A stretch of 64,000 nucleotides of DNA from Lachnospiraceae bacterium (GTDB lineage Bacteria > Bacillota > Clostridia > Lachnospirales > Lachnospiraceae): positions 1 to 64,000 of the forward strand of contig JAFXQK010000067.1 in NCBI GenBank assembly GCA_017527205.1, written 5' to 3'. This document shows, piece after piece, positions 26,099 through 34,459 of this stretch (the first letter of the stretch is position 1; each line of letters starts with the position of its first letter). A model generated the notes under the pieces. It was not told where the DNA came from, made no database searches, and saw nothing but the letters and a program-made list of their open reading frames with translations. Both the position numbers and the translations under genes were made by a program.

Positions 26099-26682
26099 GC
26101 GGCTGCCTCCTTCCCTTTCCCGATCAGCTCCCGCTCGCCCTTCATCAGGCTTCTCTTCCAGAAAAGATTTACCACCAATAATACATCCAGCAAAAGAACA
26201 ATTCCAAACAGGAAATAGTGAAGGTCAAACCAGAAGGTTGACTCCGTATACAAGGTATCCCAGGTCTCCGCATGCTCCTTCAAGGCTGCAAAATCAATTT
26301 GTAAAAACTTTGCTTTATAAAATTCAATTTGCAAATGTGCCCATACGGAAAAGCCAATGCCATAAACAACATTCAGCACAATTGCAACATAATTTCCAAC
26401 GTAATACTTCCTGCGCACGTTTGTATTGGTCAAAAACAATACCAGCGCCACAAGAATCAAACCAATGGCAAGCTTCAAAAATAACTGATTGAAGCCCTGC
26501 ATTTCGTAATATACATAGGATCCAGGCACCGTTGTCTGCGTCAGATCCTTCTTTCTCATGGTCGAATACAAGCTGTCAAACAGATCCGTCATAATACCCA
26601 GAGAATAGAAAAAAATCAACCCTCCGGAAATCAAATGAAACAGGCATAAAATTTTTTGAAAAACCATCTGCTTTTTATACAT
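26095..26682 (-). CDS. Small 4-TM membrane protein of the ABC module (first)
   Basis: A 195-residue protein with four predicted helices (ILCLFHLISGGLIFFYSLG, LFLKLAIGLILVALVLFLT, YVAIVLNVVYGIGFSVWAHL, YFLFGIVLLLDVLLVVNLFW). A segment of about 30 residues between helices 1 and 2, and another between 3 and 4, would face outside. I start at the ATG at 26682 (GGAGAAAA upstream) rather than a codon at 26709 that runs into the hairpin region. No family is recognised. It opens the six-gene module of membrane proteins and ATPases downstream of the solute-binding protein gene. Confidence 0.75.
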   Translation of the reverse strand: MYKKQMVFQKILCLFHLISGGLIFFYSLGIMTDLFDSLYSTMRKKDLTQTTVPGSYVYYEMQGFNQLFLKLAIGLILVALVLFLTNTNVRRKYYVGNYVAIVLNVVYGIGFSVWAHLQIEFYKAKFLQIDFAALKEHAETWDTLYTESTFWFDLHYFLFGIVLLLDVLLVVNLFWKRSLMKGERELIGKGKEAAA

Positions 26683-26713
26683 ACAATTTTCTCCAGCCCA
26701 GAAAACCATTTAA

Positions 26714-26777
26714 GGGGCGTCTCCGTGATCTCAGGTCAGGCCTGTGTGCCTGCCTGAGATTGCGGAGACAAGGCCCC
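26714..26777 (-). terminator. Large intercistronic hairpin after the solute-binding protein gene
   Basis: GGGGC, GTCTCCG and ATCTCAGG blocks on one side pair with CCTGAGAT, CGGAGAC and GCCCC on the other, making a stem of about 25 pairs. No U tract follows. In sugar-importer operons such a hairpin behind the binding-protein gene often protects its mRNA and lowers downstream expression; I infer the same here. Confidence 0.6.
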
Positions 26778-26802
26778 GAGTTATGTCAGTAGCTTCATAG
26801 AT

Positions 26803-29025
26803 TTAGAAATTGGAATCTGCGTACTCCTTCAAGCTTTCCCATGCCTGCTGCTTAATTGCAAGGTACTGCTTTCCGTGCCAATCATTCATGATGGTGCTTG
26901 CTGCTTCGCTAGCAGAAACGCCCGTTGCGCTGCTGTTCTCAGCAGTGGTGCCACGAATGATCACGTTCAGAAGCACGTTGTTCTCCAGCTTGTTGGTGGA
27001 GAAGCTCTTGCTCAGCTCGGTATAACCCTTCAGGGTATCGTTATCGGTCTCAGAGGTAGGAAGCACGGTGGGAACGATGGTATACCACATGTTGGAATTC
27101 ACGGTCAGCTCAGGATGCTTAATCAATCCAAGGGAAATAGCGTTGGTTACGTTGTTCAGGCCTTCCTTACCAACGGCAGTCGTGCACTCCATCTCGAATG
27201 CCTGCGTCTTGTTGAAGGAAAGGGTGGATCCAAGGTACTGACGAGCATAGTTGGTGTAGTTACCCTTTGCAAGCTTCCAAAGGTCTTCGTAGTTCTTTGC
27301 AGAAACGTGAGGCATCTTCTTGCCATAGAAATCAAAGGTGTTTGCGTCATCGCGGAATGCAGCGGGACCATAGCTCATCAGGATCTGGCCTTCCTCGCTA
27401 TATGCATAATCAATGAGCTTCAGTGCTGCGTAAAGCTTATCCTGATCATCGCCAACGCCAGGCTTGGAAATTGCCCAACCACCGGACTTTGCGGATCTCC
27501 AGGACTCGGTAAATCTCATGAACTTTTCGCCGGTGCCATCATCCCATCTTGCAACGGGAATCATGACTGCCATGTATTTCTCGCCATCCTGCAGCGTTCC
27601 GTTCTCGTTAAAGATCGTCTGCGTCTGGTTGTAATCGTAGCTCATAAATCCGAAGTCATCCTTCAGATAGTTGTCACTCTTGGTAGTGATGTCGGAGGAG
27701 GATGCAACGAAGTCTGCTGCGATCAGTCCTTCCTTTACCATGTCGTTCATGCGAAGAAGTGCCGTATAGGTAGCATCCTCGGTACGAGCGTCATGAAGCT
27801 GTCCTGCCTTGTCAAAGAACAGGAAATCCTGGCGGGACTCCAGTCCTCTTACGCCAAAGAGAACGCCTGCGATTCTGTAAATGTCTGCACGACGGGAATT
27901 GTTGGACTCCTCACGGGAGAACAGGCCCTGTACCTTGGTTCCGCTCTCGTTCAGGGTTGCGGAGTTTGCAACAACGCAGCGAAGAAGGGCTACCATCTCG
28001 TCTGCATCCCAGGCAGCATTCTGTCCGATGAACAGATTGGATCTGCTGGTGCCATAGTAACCGTTGTAAGCCTTGTCAATGTACTCACGAAGCATGTTTA
28101 CTGCTTCCACGCCGCTCATGGAACCCTTTGCGTTCATGTTCGCAACGATGTTTCCTGCTGCGTCATAATCCTTCTGAATCTTCTCTACGCCAGATGCATC
28201 TGCCTTTACAACCTCAACTTCAACCTTACCGCTGGTAGGCATATAAGGCTGATAAACAGGCTTTGCCGTCTTGTCACTCTTTGCTGCGGTGAATTCACCC
28301 TCACCGTCCAAAAGAGCCACAACCCAGTCTGCACGCATCAGAGGCATCTTCTCAATGTCATCCAAGCCGTCAAAGTAAGGGGAACCATAAATGGCGCCTG
28401 CGTCATCGCCTTCTACCGAGCCGGTCAGCGCCATGCGAACGATGGGCTTATCAGCGAGGAATGCCTTTAAGTTCGGCATCATGTCAAGATATTCGGCAAT
28501 GTTGACTACCTGTCCTGCCGCACCGCCCTGCTGAAGCTGCGTTGCACTTCCGGAGAACATGTCAACGGAAGCAAGCGTTCCTGCATCTGCGGTCCACTTT
28601 GTATAGTTGTCAGTATCCTTGTCACCCTCATACTTGTCTTCAATGGTAAAGTGCAGGGTATCCATCACCTCTACCCAGGTCGGCTTGAAGTCGCCGGTAT
28701 GATAGGTTACGCCATCTGCAAGGGTTACACCCTCTTTTGCAACGTCCGCGTCAAAACGAAGGCCCGTCTTTGCATTGTTATAGCCACAAGCCATTCTAAG
28801 TACGGTGCCATCCTTGTAGGTCAGCTCAGCCACAACGGGCGTATCCTCTCCGCCATCAACCGGATTGGTTGCGGATGATGATTCTACGGAACTTTGTGAC
28901 GTTGCCTGATTTGAGCTTTCCGCGCTCTTAATGGCATCGTCGATTGCGTTGCCGCCGCATGCGCTCAAGGTTACAAGCGCTGCAGCACAAACTGCCATCA
29001 GTCTTTTTAGAGCTCTCTTTTTCAT
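26803..29025 (-). CDS. Extracellular solute-binding lipoprotein of a carbohydrate ABC importer (very large)
   Basis: A 740-residue lipoprotein. The start ATG at 29025 follows AAAGGAGG, and the signal MKKRALKRLMAVCAAALVTL ends in lipobox LSAC, with the lipidated Cys near residue 23. A Ser/Thr/Gln-rich linker follows to about residue 55. The mature part resembles the LplA/YtcQ group of type-1 solute-binding proteins (SPYFDGLDDIEKMPLMRADWV, and WAISKPGVGDDQDKLYAALKLIDYAY near the C terminus). Usual binding proteins are 420-560 residues, so this one carries about 200 extra residues. It sits directly after two LplB/YtcP-type permease genes. Its ligand is most likely a pectin-derived oligosaccharide. 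Confidence 0.88.
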   Translation of the reverse strand: MKKRALKRLMAVCAAALVTLSACGGNAIDDAIKSAESSNQATSQSSVESSSATNPVDGGEDTPVVAELTYKDGTVLRMACGYNNAKTGLRFDADVAKEGVTLADGVTYHTGDFKPTWVEVMDTLHFTIEDKYEGDKDTDNYTKWTADAGTLASVDMFSGSATQLQQGGAAGQVVNIAEYLDMMPNLKAFLADKPIVRMALTGSVEGDDAGAIYGSPYFDGLDDIEKMPLMRADWVVALLDGEGEFTAAKSDKTAKPVYQPYMPTSGKVEVEVVKADASGVEKIQKDYDAAGNIVANMNAKGSMSGVEAVNMLREYIDKAYNGYYGTSRSNLFIGQNAAWDADEMVALLRCVVANSATLNESGTKVQGLFSREESNNSRRADIYRIAGVLFGVRGLESRQDFLFFDKAGQLHDARTEDATYTALLRMNDMVKEGLIAADFVASSSDITTKSDNYLKDDFGFMSYDYNQTQTIFNENGTLQDGEKYMAVMIPVARWDDGTGEKFMRFTESWRSAKSGGWAISKPGVGDDQDKLYAALKLIDYAYSEEGQILMSYGPAAFRDDANTFDFYGKKMPHVSAKNYEDLWKLAKGNYTNYARQYLGSTLSFNKTQAFEMECTTAVGKEGLNNVTNAISLGLIKHPELTVNSNMWYTIVPTVLPTSETDNDTLKGYTELSKSFSTNKLENNVLLNVIIRGTTAENSSATGVSASEAASTIMNDWHGKQYLAIKQQAWESLKEYADSNF

Positions 29026-29140
29026 AATGTCCTCCTTTAATTTTCTTTCAGATTTCATGCCCCTAAAGTTCTTTTCTCTATTGTCATCCGGACTGTGACG
29101 TTATCCGGTGAACAATCCTTGTTACCTGCAGGCGTTTGTT

Positions 29141-30031
29141 TTATTCCTTTACGCCGCCAGAGTTGGTTCCCTTCGCAAAGTACTTCTGAATGAAGGGATA
29201 GATAATCAAAATGGGAATGACGGAACATACGATCAATGCATAGATGACGGAGTCAGAAGCATAAGCCTCGCGCCAGCCTGCCATCTGCTCGGGATCCTGA
29301 AACTCCTCAAGTTTCAGTCTGATAAATACCTGCAGGGGATGCTCGTTGGAATCGCGGATCATCTGTCTCGCCCAATAATATCCGTTCCATCTCGAAATGG
29401 CAAAGAACAAGGCCACGGTTGCGATGGTGGACTTTGTCATGGGAATATACACCTTTCCCAGAACCTGCAGCTCCGTTGCGCCGTCCACGATGGCCGCCTC
29501 TTCTATCTCCGACGGAACACCCTCAAATGCGTTTCGAAGCAGGATAATGTTCATGGCCGCCATACCCATGGCGATCACCACAAGCCATTTATCATCGTTG
29601 ATCCCGACCTTGGAAAACACTCTCTGCGTAGCGAGATAGTTGAGGTACTGCGGAACCAGACCTGCCGAAAACCACATGGTGAACACGAGGAAGAAGTTAA
29701 AGGTCTTGCGGAACAAAAGCCTCTTCTTGGACAGTGCATAGCCGCCAAGAATTGCCACGCCAAGTGCCCACAGCGTTCCGAAAAATGCCAGGAACAACGT
29801 ATTGGAATAGGAATTCCAGAACAAGTTGTCATTAAACATTCTGGAGAAGGCCTCGAACTGTATGTCCTTCGGGAACAGGACAACGGTGCCGTCCATGACG
29901 GGATCATATCCTGAAAGCGCAGACGAAATGGCGTACACGAACGGGTAAAGACATGCCAGCGCAAAGACCGCCAAAAGCGTATAGCTGATAATCTTAAAAA
30001 TCAATTCTGAGATCTCAAGTTTTCTTTTCAT
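29141..30031 (-). CDS. Carbohydrate ABC transporter permease, LplC/YtcP type
   Basis: A 296-residue inner-membrane permease with six helices. The first helix is ISYTLLAVFALACLYPFVYAI, and the cytoplasmic EAA loop that contacts the ATPase is EEAAIVDGATELQVLGKVYI. The C-terminal AKGTNSGGVKE ending is typical of the YtcP group. It lies 12 bases after the partner permease gene. Together they form the transmembrane pore for the oligosaccharide bound by the lipoprotein at 26803-29025. Confidence 0.92.
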   Translation of the reverse strand: MKRKLEISELIFKIISYTLLAVFALACLYPFVYAISSALSGYDPVMDGTVVLFPKDIQFEAFSRMFNDNLFWNSYSNTLFLAFFGTLWALGVAILGGYALSKKRLLFRKTFNFFLVFTMWFSAGLVPQYLNYLATQRVFSKVGINDDKWLVVIAMGMAAMNIILLRNAFEGVPSEIEEAAIVDGATELQVLGKVYIPMTKSTIATVALFFAISRWNGYYWARQMIRDSNEHPLQVFIRLKLEEFQDPEQMAGWREAYASDSVIYALIVCSVIPILIIYPFIQKYFAKGTNSGGVKE

Positions 30032-30043
30032 GCGTTCCCCCAG

Positions 30044-31096
30044 TTAGTACAGAGACGTGTTAGATGCCTTGCGGGCAATGGTGTTTGCTCCGATAACCAG
30101 AAGCATTCCGATCAGGTTGTTCATCATTTCCGCCGCCGAGGCAATTCCCTTATTATTTGACAATATGCCGTATCGCTGTGCAAACGTAGAAACCACGTCT
30201 GCGGTTACGTAAGTATTTAGATTATAAAGCAAAAGCACTTTCTCATAGCCAACGCTTAGCAGATGTCCGATTCTCGTGATTAGCATGATGACTACGGTGG
30301 AAAGAATGCTGGGAAGCACAACGTATTTCATCTGTGCCATCTTGCCTGCGCCGTCAATCTGTGCCGCCTCATAGCTTGTCGGAGAGATGGCGATGATCGC
30401 CGCAAAGAATACGATACTGTCATAGCCTGCTCCCTCCCAGATTCCCGTAATCTGATAAATTGCCCTGAACAGTCCCGGCTGGTTTAAGAGTCCCGCCTCA
30501 CCGATTTCCTTACTGATCAGTCCAAGAGATACCAGCGCCTGAGAAATCACACCCATGCCGTTCATGGAGGATGCTCCCTTGACAAGCATAATCGTCAGGG
30601 AAGTCATGACTACCGTCGACATGAACTTCGGCAGATAGGTCATTACCTGAAATACGCTTCTTGTCACGTCCGAGCGAACCTCGTTAAAGAATAATGCAAG
30701 AATGATCGGCATCGGAAAGCCAAAGCACAGTCCATAAAAGGACAAAAGGAAGGTATTTCGCAGTGCCCGCCAAAACTCGGTTGAGAGATTGCTGCCCCCT
30801 ACCAAAAGCTGCTTGAAATAGGAAAATCCCGTAAACAGCCTGTCTGACACCGGCAATATTTCGTCATATCTCTTAAAGCATCCCAAGAGTTCATACATCG
30901 GGAAATAACGCCAGAACAGGAACACCAAAATCATGGGAAGCAGCATCAGATAAAGACGCCAATCCTTTAGAATGGTTCTGCCCACGTGGAGCCAAAAATG
31001 CTTCTCTACGTCATCGCGCACGACCTGCTCCGGATTCTCCCGATAGGTTTGCGTTGCTTCATCAAAGATTAAATAATCCGCTGCCTTCGCACTCAT
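30044..31096 (-). CDS. Carbohydrate ABC transporter permease, LplB/YteP type
   Basis: A 350-residue permease with six helices after an extended soluble N terminus of about 45 residues (FDEATQTYRENPEQVVRDDV). The first helix is LYLMLLPMILVFLFWRYFPM. The EAA loop is YEAAQIDGAGKMAQMKYVVL. The start ATG at 31096 has GGGAGG upstream. The N-terminal extension is longer than in most LplB proteins. It is co-transcribed with the YtcP-type partner. Confidence 0.92.
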   Translation of the reverse strand: MSAKAADYLIFDEATQTYRENPEQVVRDDVEKHFWLHVGRTILKDWRLYLMLLPMILVFLFWRYFPMYELLGCFKRYDEILPVSDRLFTGFSYFKQLLVGGSNLSTEFWRALRNTFLLSFYGLCFGFPMPIILALFFNEVRSDVTRSVFQVMTYLPKFMSTVVMTSLTIMLVKGASSMNGMGVISQALVSLGLISKEIGEAGLLNQPGLFRAIYQITGIWEGAGYDSIVFFAAIIAISPTSYEAAQIDGAGKMAQMKYVVLPSILSTVVIMLITRIGHLLSVGYEKVLLLYNLNTYVTADVVSTFAQRYGILSNNKGIASAAEMMNNLIGMLLVIGANTIARKASNTSLY

Positions 31097-31108
31097 TGGA
31101 TTTCCTCC

Positions 31109-31696
31109 CTAAAAATTTGATTCCCTCTCCGCTTCCCGTTCCTCCTGCATTCGAAGGAGGTAAGCCTTTTGATCCTCGAAAATGCCATCCTGTCTTCTTG
31201 CGATCCATAAAATCACGGCTGTAAAAACGTAAGACAAAGAATCCGTCGCATAAAAGGCCATCATTTCCCGCAGGCTACTTCCTAACAGGCCTGCCACTAC
31301 CGCCCTTCCCGTCTGCATCAGGAACAGTGTCATCACCCCAAAACCCAGCGTCCATACGACGTTTTCCCGAATCCTTTTTTCTCCGGCTGCCCTTCGCAGA
31401 AAAACCGCGCCTACGGAGAACAGATTTCCCAAACAATAAATTAAAATTTGCTTCGGTGACGCTCCCATGCCAAGGGATAATGCCAAGGCTCCGGCCACGG
31501 CCTGTATCATTGCGAAACCCTTCCACCGCATGACGACGATGGCCGTTAACGCAGCGGTCACTGAGACCGTGTAGAGCTGATCCGGAAACCATTTACTTGC
31601 TGCCATGGTTATGCCGAGTTCTGCAAGAAACGTCATTACCGTAAAGAAAAATAAGTCCAAACTGCGATATTGTTCAAAGCTTAAGCTTGGTCTCAT
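31109..31696 (-). CDS. Polytopic membrane protein of unknown function, first gene of the importer operon
   Basis: A 195-residue protein with five or six hydrophobic helices (LDLFFFTVMTFLAELGITMA, VSVTAALTAIVVMRW, MIQAVAGALALSLGMG, NVVWTLGFGVMTLFLMQ, SLSYVFTAVILWIA). The C-terminal 35 residues are charged and cytoplasmic. The overall pattern of short Gly/Ala-rich helices resembles ECF-type S components or small permease partners, but I see no diagnostic motif. It is 13 bases upstream of the YteP-type permease gene and is the promoter-proximal gene of the operon. Confidence 0.7.
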   Translation of the reverse strand: MRPSLSFEQYRSLDLFFFTVMTFLAELGITMAASKWFPDQLYTVSVTAALTAIVVMRWKGFAMIQAVAGALALSLGMGASPKQILIYCLGNLFSVGAVFLRRAAGEKRIRENVVWTLGFGVMTLFLMQTGRAVVAGLLGSSLREMMAFYATDSLSYVFTAVILWIARRQDGIFEDQKAYLLRMQEEREAERESNF

Positions 31697-31729
31697 TTTT
31701 CATCCTTTCCGCGGCATCGCCATTCAAAA

Positions 31730-31743
31730 TGTAAGCGTTTTCA
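31730..31743. promoter_or_regulatory. cre-like operator (CcpA or LacI family) in the importer promoter region
   Basis: The 14-mer TGTAAGCGTTTTCA fits the catabolite-responsive element pattern TGWAANCGNTNWCA. It lies just downstream of the predicted start of the importer operon, a position suited to a roadblock. It also shares the left half TGTAAGCG with the operator at 35982-35995. Confidence 0.55.
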
Positions 31744-31755
31744 TTCCCTATTACA

Positions 31756-31784
31756 ACCATACCACGTTTTTTGTACGTTTACAA
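31756..31784 (-). promoter_or_regulatory. Promoter of the ABC importer/pectinase operon
   Basis: On the minus strand TTGTAA (31784-31779) and TATGGT (31761-31756) are 17 bases apart. The region 31771-31784 is also an inverted repeat TTGTA-CGTT-TACAA overlapping the -35 box, which may be a regulator site. The start would fall near 31750, about 55 bases before the first ATG. Confidence 0.5.
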
Positions 31785-31871
31785 GAAAAAAATGAAAGAT
31801 TTATCGCTACTTTCATATATTTTTCACGTAAATCGTTTCATTTTTTTCTTTCTGCAAAATTGAAGTTTTTC

Positions 31872-32675
31872 TTAGCTGGGTTGTTTTCCGATATAAGCCA
31901 GAATTCCGCCGTCCACGTAGAGGATATGACCATTTACGGCGTCAGAGGCATCAGATGCCAAAAATACCGCAGGTCCTTGCAATTCCTCTGTTTTAAGCCA
32001 TCTGTTGGCCGGGGTCTTTGCACAGATAAATTGATCAAAGGGGTGTCTTGAGCCATCTGGCTGAAGCTCACGAAGAGGTGCCGTCTGAGGAGTTTCAATA
32101 TAGCCGGGTCCAATGCCGTTACACTGAATGTTGTACTGGCCATATTCAGAGCAAATATTTCTTGTAAGCATTTTCAAACCGCCCTTGGCTGCCGCATATG
32201 CAGACACCGTCTCGCGGCCAAGCTCAGACATCATGGAACAAATGTTAATGATCTTTCCGTGTCCCTTCTTAATCATGGAAGGAAGCACGGCCTTTGACAC
32301 GATAAAGGGAGCATTCAAATCAACGTCAATGACCTTGCGGAAGTCTTCCGCGCTCATTTCAATCATGGGAATTCTCTTAATGATTCCGGCATTATTTACC
32401 AGAATGTCAATAACGCCGACTTCTGCTTCAATTTTAGCAACCAATGCCTGTACCTGCGCTTCGTCCGTTACGTCGCAGACATAGCCATGGGCCTTGATTC
32501 CTAGCTCTTCATAAGCAGCTAAGCCCTTGTTTACCAGCTCCTGATTGATGTCATTAAAGCAAATGGTTGCTCCCGCCTGCGCATATGCAGACGCAATGGC
32601 AAATCCAATGCCGTAGGATGCTCCCGTTACAAGGGCGATTTTGCCTTCCAGTGAAAACTTATTTACAAATGACAT
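31872..32675 (-). CDS. kduD: 2-dehydro-3-deoxy-D-gluconate 5-dehydrogenase type SDR
   Basis: KduD reduces 3-deoxy-D-glycero-2,5-hexodiulosonate to 2-keto-3-deoxygluconate with NAD(P)H. The 267-residue short-chain dehydrogenase shows TGASYGIG (cofactor), NNAGI, the catalytic Ser in NICSMMSELG and YAAAK (Tyr and Lys), plus the family opening FSLEGKIALVTG. The ATG at 32675 is supported by GAGGAGG. It follows uxaA by 51 bases as the third gene of uxaB-uxaA-kduD. A gluconate 5-dehydrogenase role is the main alternative; the neighbouring kduI favours KduD. Confidence 0.87.
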   Translation of the reverse strand: MSFVNKFSLEGKIALVTGASYGIGFAIASAYAQAGATICFNDINQELVNKGLAAYEELGIKAHGYVCDVTDEAQVQALVAKIEAEVGVIDILVNNAGIIKRIPMIEMSAEDFRKVIDVDLNAPFIVSKAVLPSMIKKGHGKIINICSMMSELGRETVSAYAAAKGGLKMLTRNICSEYGQYNIQCNGIGPGYIETPQTAPLRELQPDGSRHPFDQFICAKTPANRWLKTEELQGPAVFLASDASDAVNGHILYVDGGILAYIGKQPS

Positions 32676-32726
32676 GCTATTTTCCTCCTCTGCTAAATAT
32701 TTCAAATGATGGTTTCTTGCAATACT

Positions 32727-34265
32727 TTATAACGTAACTCCTTGTTTAAAGATTGCCATGTCGTGGAAGCCTGCGATCTCACTGCATACCTTTTTTCCAG
32801 AGGCAACCTGCAGCACGTATTCCATCAGCTTCTCTCCCTGCTGCGTCAGCTCGGCATCCTCCAAGAGCACTCCTGCGTTAAAATCAATCCAGTTCTTTTT
32901 CTTTTCTGCAAGGCCGGAATTACTGGAAATCTTGATCGTTGGTACCGGAGAAGCAAAGGGCGTTCCGCGACCGGTGGTAAACAAGACAATCTGTGCTCCG
33001 CTGGCTGCCAGCGCCGTCGCGGCAACAAGATCATTTCCGGGTGCGGACAACAGATTTAAGCCTGGCGTCTCCACGCGCTTTCCATAAGCAAGCACGCCCG
33101 TTACGGGAGCGCTTCCCGATTTCTGCGTACATCCCAAGGATTTATCCTCCAGCGTTGAAATTCCTCCCTTTTTATTTCCTGGGGAAGGGTTTTCGTAAAT
33201 CGTCTGGTGATTTTCCTTGTAATAATTCTTAAAATCATTGATGAGGCTTACCGTCTTGTCAAACAACTCGCGGTTTTCACAACGGTTCATCAAAATGGTC
33301 TCGGCTCCAAACATCTCCGGAACCTCCGTCAGAATCGTCGTGCCGCCCTGCGCGATCAAAAGATCAGAGAACCTGCCGACCAGAGGGTTTGCCGTAATTC
33401 CGGAGAATCCATCACTTCCGCCGCATTTCATGCCGACGATCAGCTTCGACGCAGGAACGCTCTCTCGCTTAGCATTGGCTGCCTGATCAATCAATTCTTG
33501 GAGCAGTGCCTCACCCGCTTCCATCTCATCCTCGACTTCCTGGCAAACCAGAAAGCGCACCCTGCTTTCGTCAAATTCTCCCAGGTAGGGCTTTAGAACG
33601 GGAATGTTGCTGTTTTCGCATCCAAGTCCCAGCACGAGAACGCCTCCCGCATTGGGGTGCCGGATGAGATCCGCCAGAATCTCTCTCGTATGCTCCTGAT
33701 CGTCTCCCATTTGAGAGCAGCCGTAGGGATGCGGAAAGGCAATGACCTCCTCAACGGTTCCATGAACAAGCGCATTTGCCTTTTTCGCCAAGGCCGTTGC
33801 CACGTTGTTTACGCAGCCAACCGTCGGAATGATCCAAATCTCGTTTCTGACGCCGACGCTTCCATCCGCCCGCACAAAGCCTTGGAAGGTGAGCTCCTCG
33901 CTTTTTTCTTTCCTTTGGGTTCCATTCTTTACGGCAATGCCGTCAGCCCTGAAAGAAGCATCCGCGTGATCAGCAACCGGCTCATACTGATACTCTAAAA
34001 GGTCTCCAAGCGCCGTCTGCAAATTATGTACGTGTACCCAGTCGCCGGCATGAATTGGCTCCTTTGCGATACCGATGCGATAACCATACTTAATGACCTC
34101 GCCTCCTGCCGCAATGTCCCGTACGGCCATCTTATGCCCCGCGGGGACAAACTGCTTTGCCTCAAGCCGCTCCCCGGTTCCAAGCTCAATCACTTCCCCA
34201 AGTGCCAAATCCTTCAGAGCGACAATCACGTTGTCTCCCTCGTGGATCTTTATAAAATCCCTCAT
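32727..34265 (-). CDS. uxaA: Altronate dehydratase
   Basis: UxaA dehydrates D-altronate to 2-keto-3-deoxygluconate. The 512-residue protein has the full two-domain layout. The N-terminal SAF domain spans about 1-95 (IHEGDNVIVALKDLALGE, VHVHNLQT). The C-terminal catalytic domain has GFVRADGSVGVRNEIWIIPT, FPHPYGCSQMG with a conserved Cys, GLGCENSNIP and MKCGGSDGFSGITANP. The ATG at 34265 is preceded by AAGGAG at ten bases. The gene lies downstream of uxaB, separated by 194 bases that hold 15-bp tandem repeats. Confidence 0.95.
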   Translation of the reverse strand: MRDFIKIHEGDNVIVALKDLALGEVIELGTGERLEAKQFVPAGHKMAVRDIAAGGEVIKYGYRIGIAKEPIHAGDWVHVHNLQTALGDLLEYQYEPVADHADASFRADGIAVKNGTQRKEKSEELTFQGFVRADGSVGVRNEIWIIPTVGCVNNVATALAKKANALVHGTVEEVIAFPHPYGCSQMGDDQEHTREILADLIRHPNAGGVLVLGLGCENSNIPVLKPYLGEFDESRVRFLVCQEVEDEMEAGEALLQELIDQAANAKRESVPASKLIVGMKCGGSDGFSGITANPLVGRFSDLLIAQGGTTILTEVPEMFGAETILMNRCENRELFDKTVSLINDFKNYYKENHQTIYENPSPGNKKGGISTLEDKSLGCTQKSGSAPVTGVLAYGKRVETPGLNLLSAPGNDLVAATALAASGAQIVLFTTGRGTPFASPVPTIKISSNSGLAEKKKNWIDFNAGVLLEDAELTQQGEKLMEYVLQVASGKKVCSEIAGFHDMAIFKQGVTL

Positions 34266-34375
34266 TCCATCCGTTCTCCTTACCATGCTCCCATAAAGCC
34301 ACGCCCTGCGATATGGTTTTCTTTCCTTTGAAGCTCATTACGATCTAAGTTTTTTACTAAGCCTTTTATGTTCTG

Positions 34376-34435
34376 AGTCTTTTACGTTCTAGTCTTTTAC
34401 ATTCTAGTCTTTTACGTTCTAGTCTTTTACGTTCT
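34376..34435. repeat. 15-bp tandem repeat, four exact or near-exact copies
   Basis: AGTCTTTTACGTTCT is repeated at 34376, 34391, 34406 and 34421, with one base change in the second copy and degenerate copies on both sides. It lies in the uxaB-uxaA intergenic space. Copy number probably varies by slippage. Confidence 0.9.
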
Positions 34436-34459
34436 AGTCTTTTTAGGCTCTAAGTTTTA

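Noticed and set aside
26875..28470. A 531-codon open frame on the plus strand
   Set aside because: It lies entirely antisense to the solute-binding lipoprotein gene, has no ribosome site, an odd Cys/His/Val-rich composition and no recognisable domain. It is a coding shadow.
34376..34435. Possible CRISPR array
   Set aside because: Repeats of 15 bases are contiguous without spacers and no cas genes are present. The 13-bp repeats at 58962 fail for the same reason.
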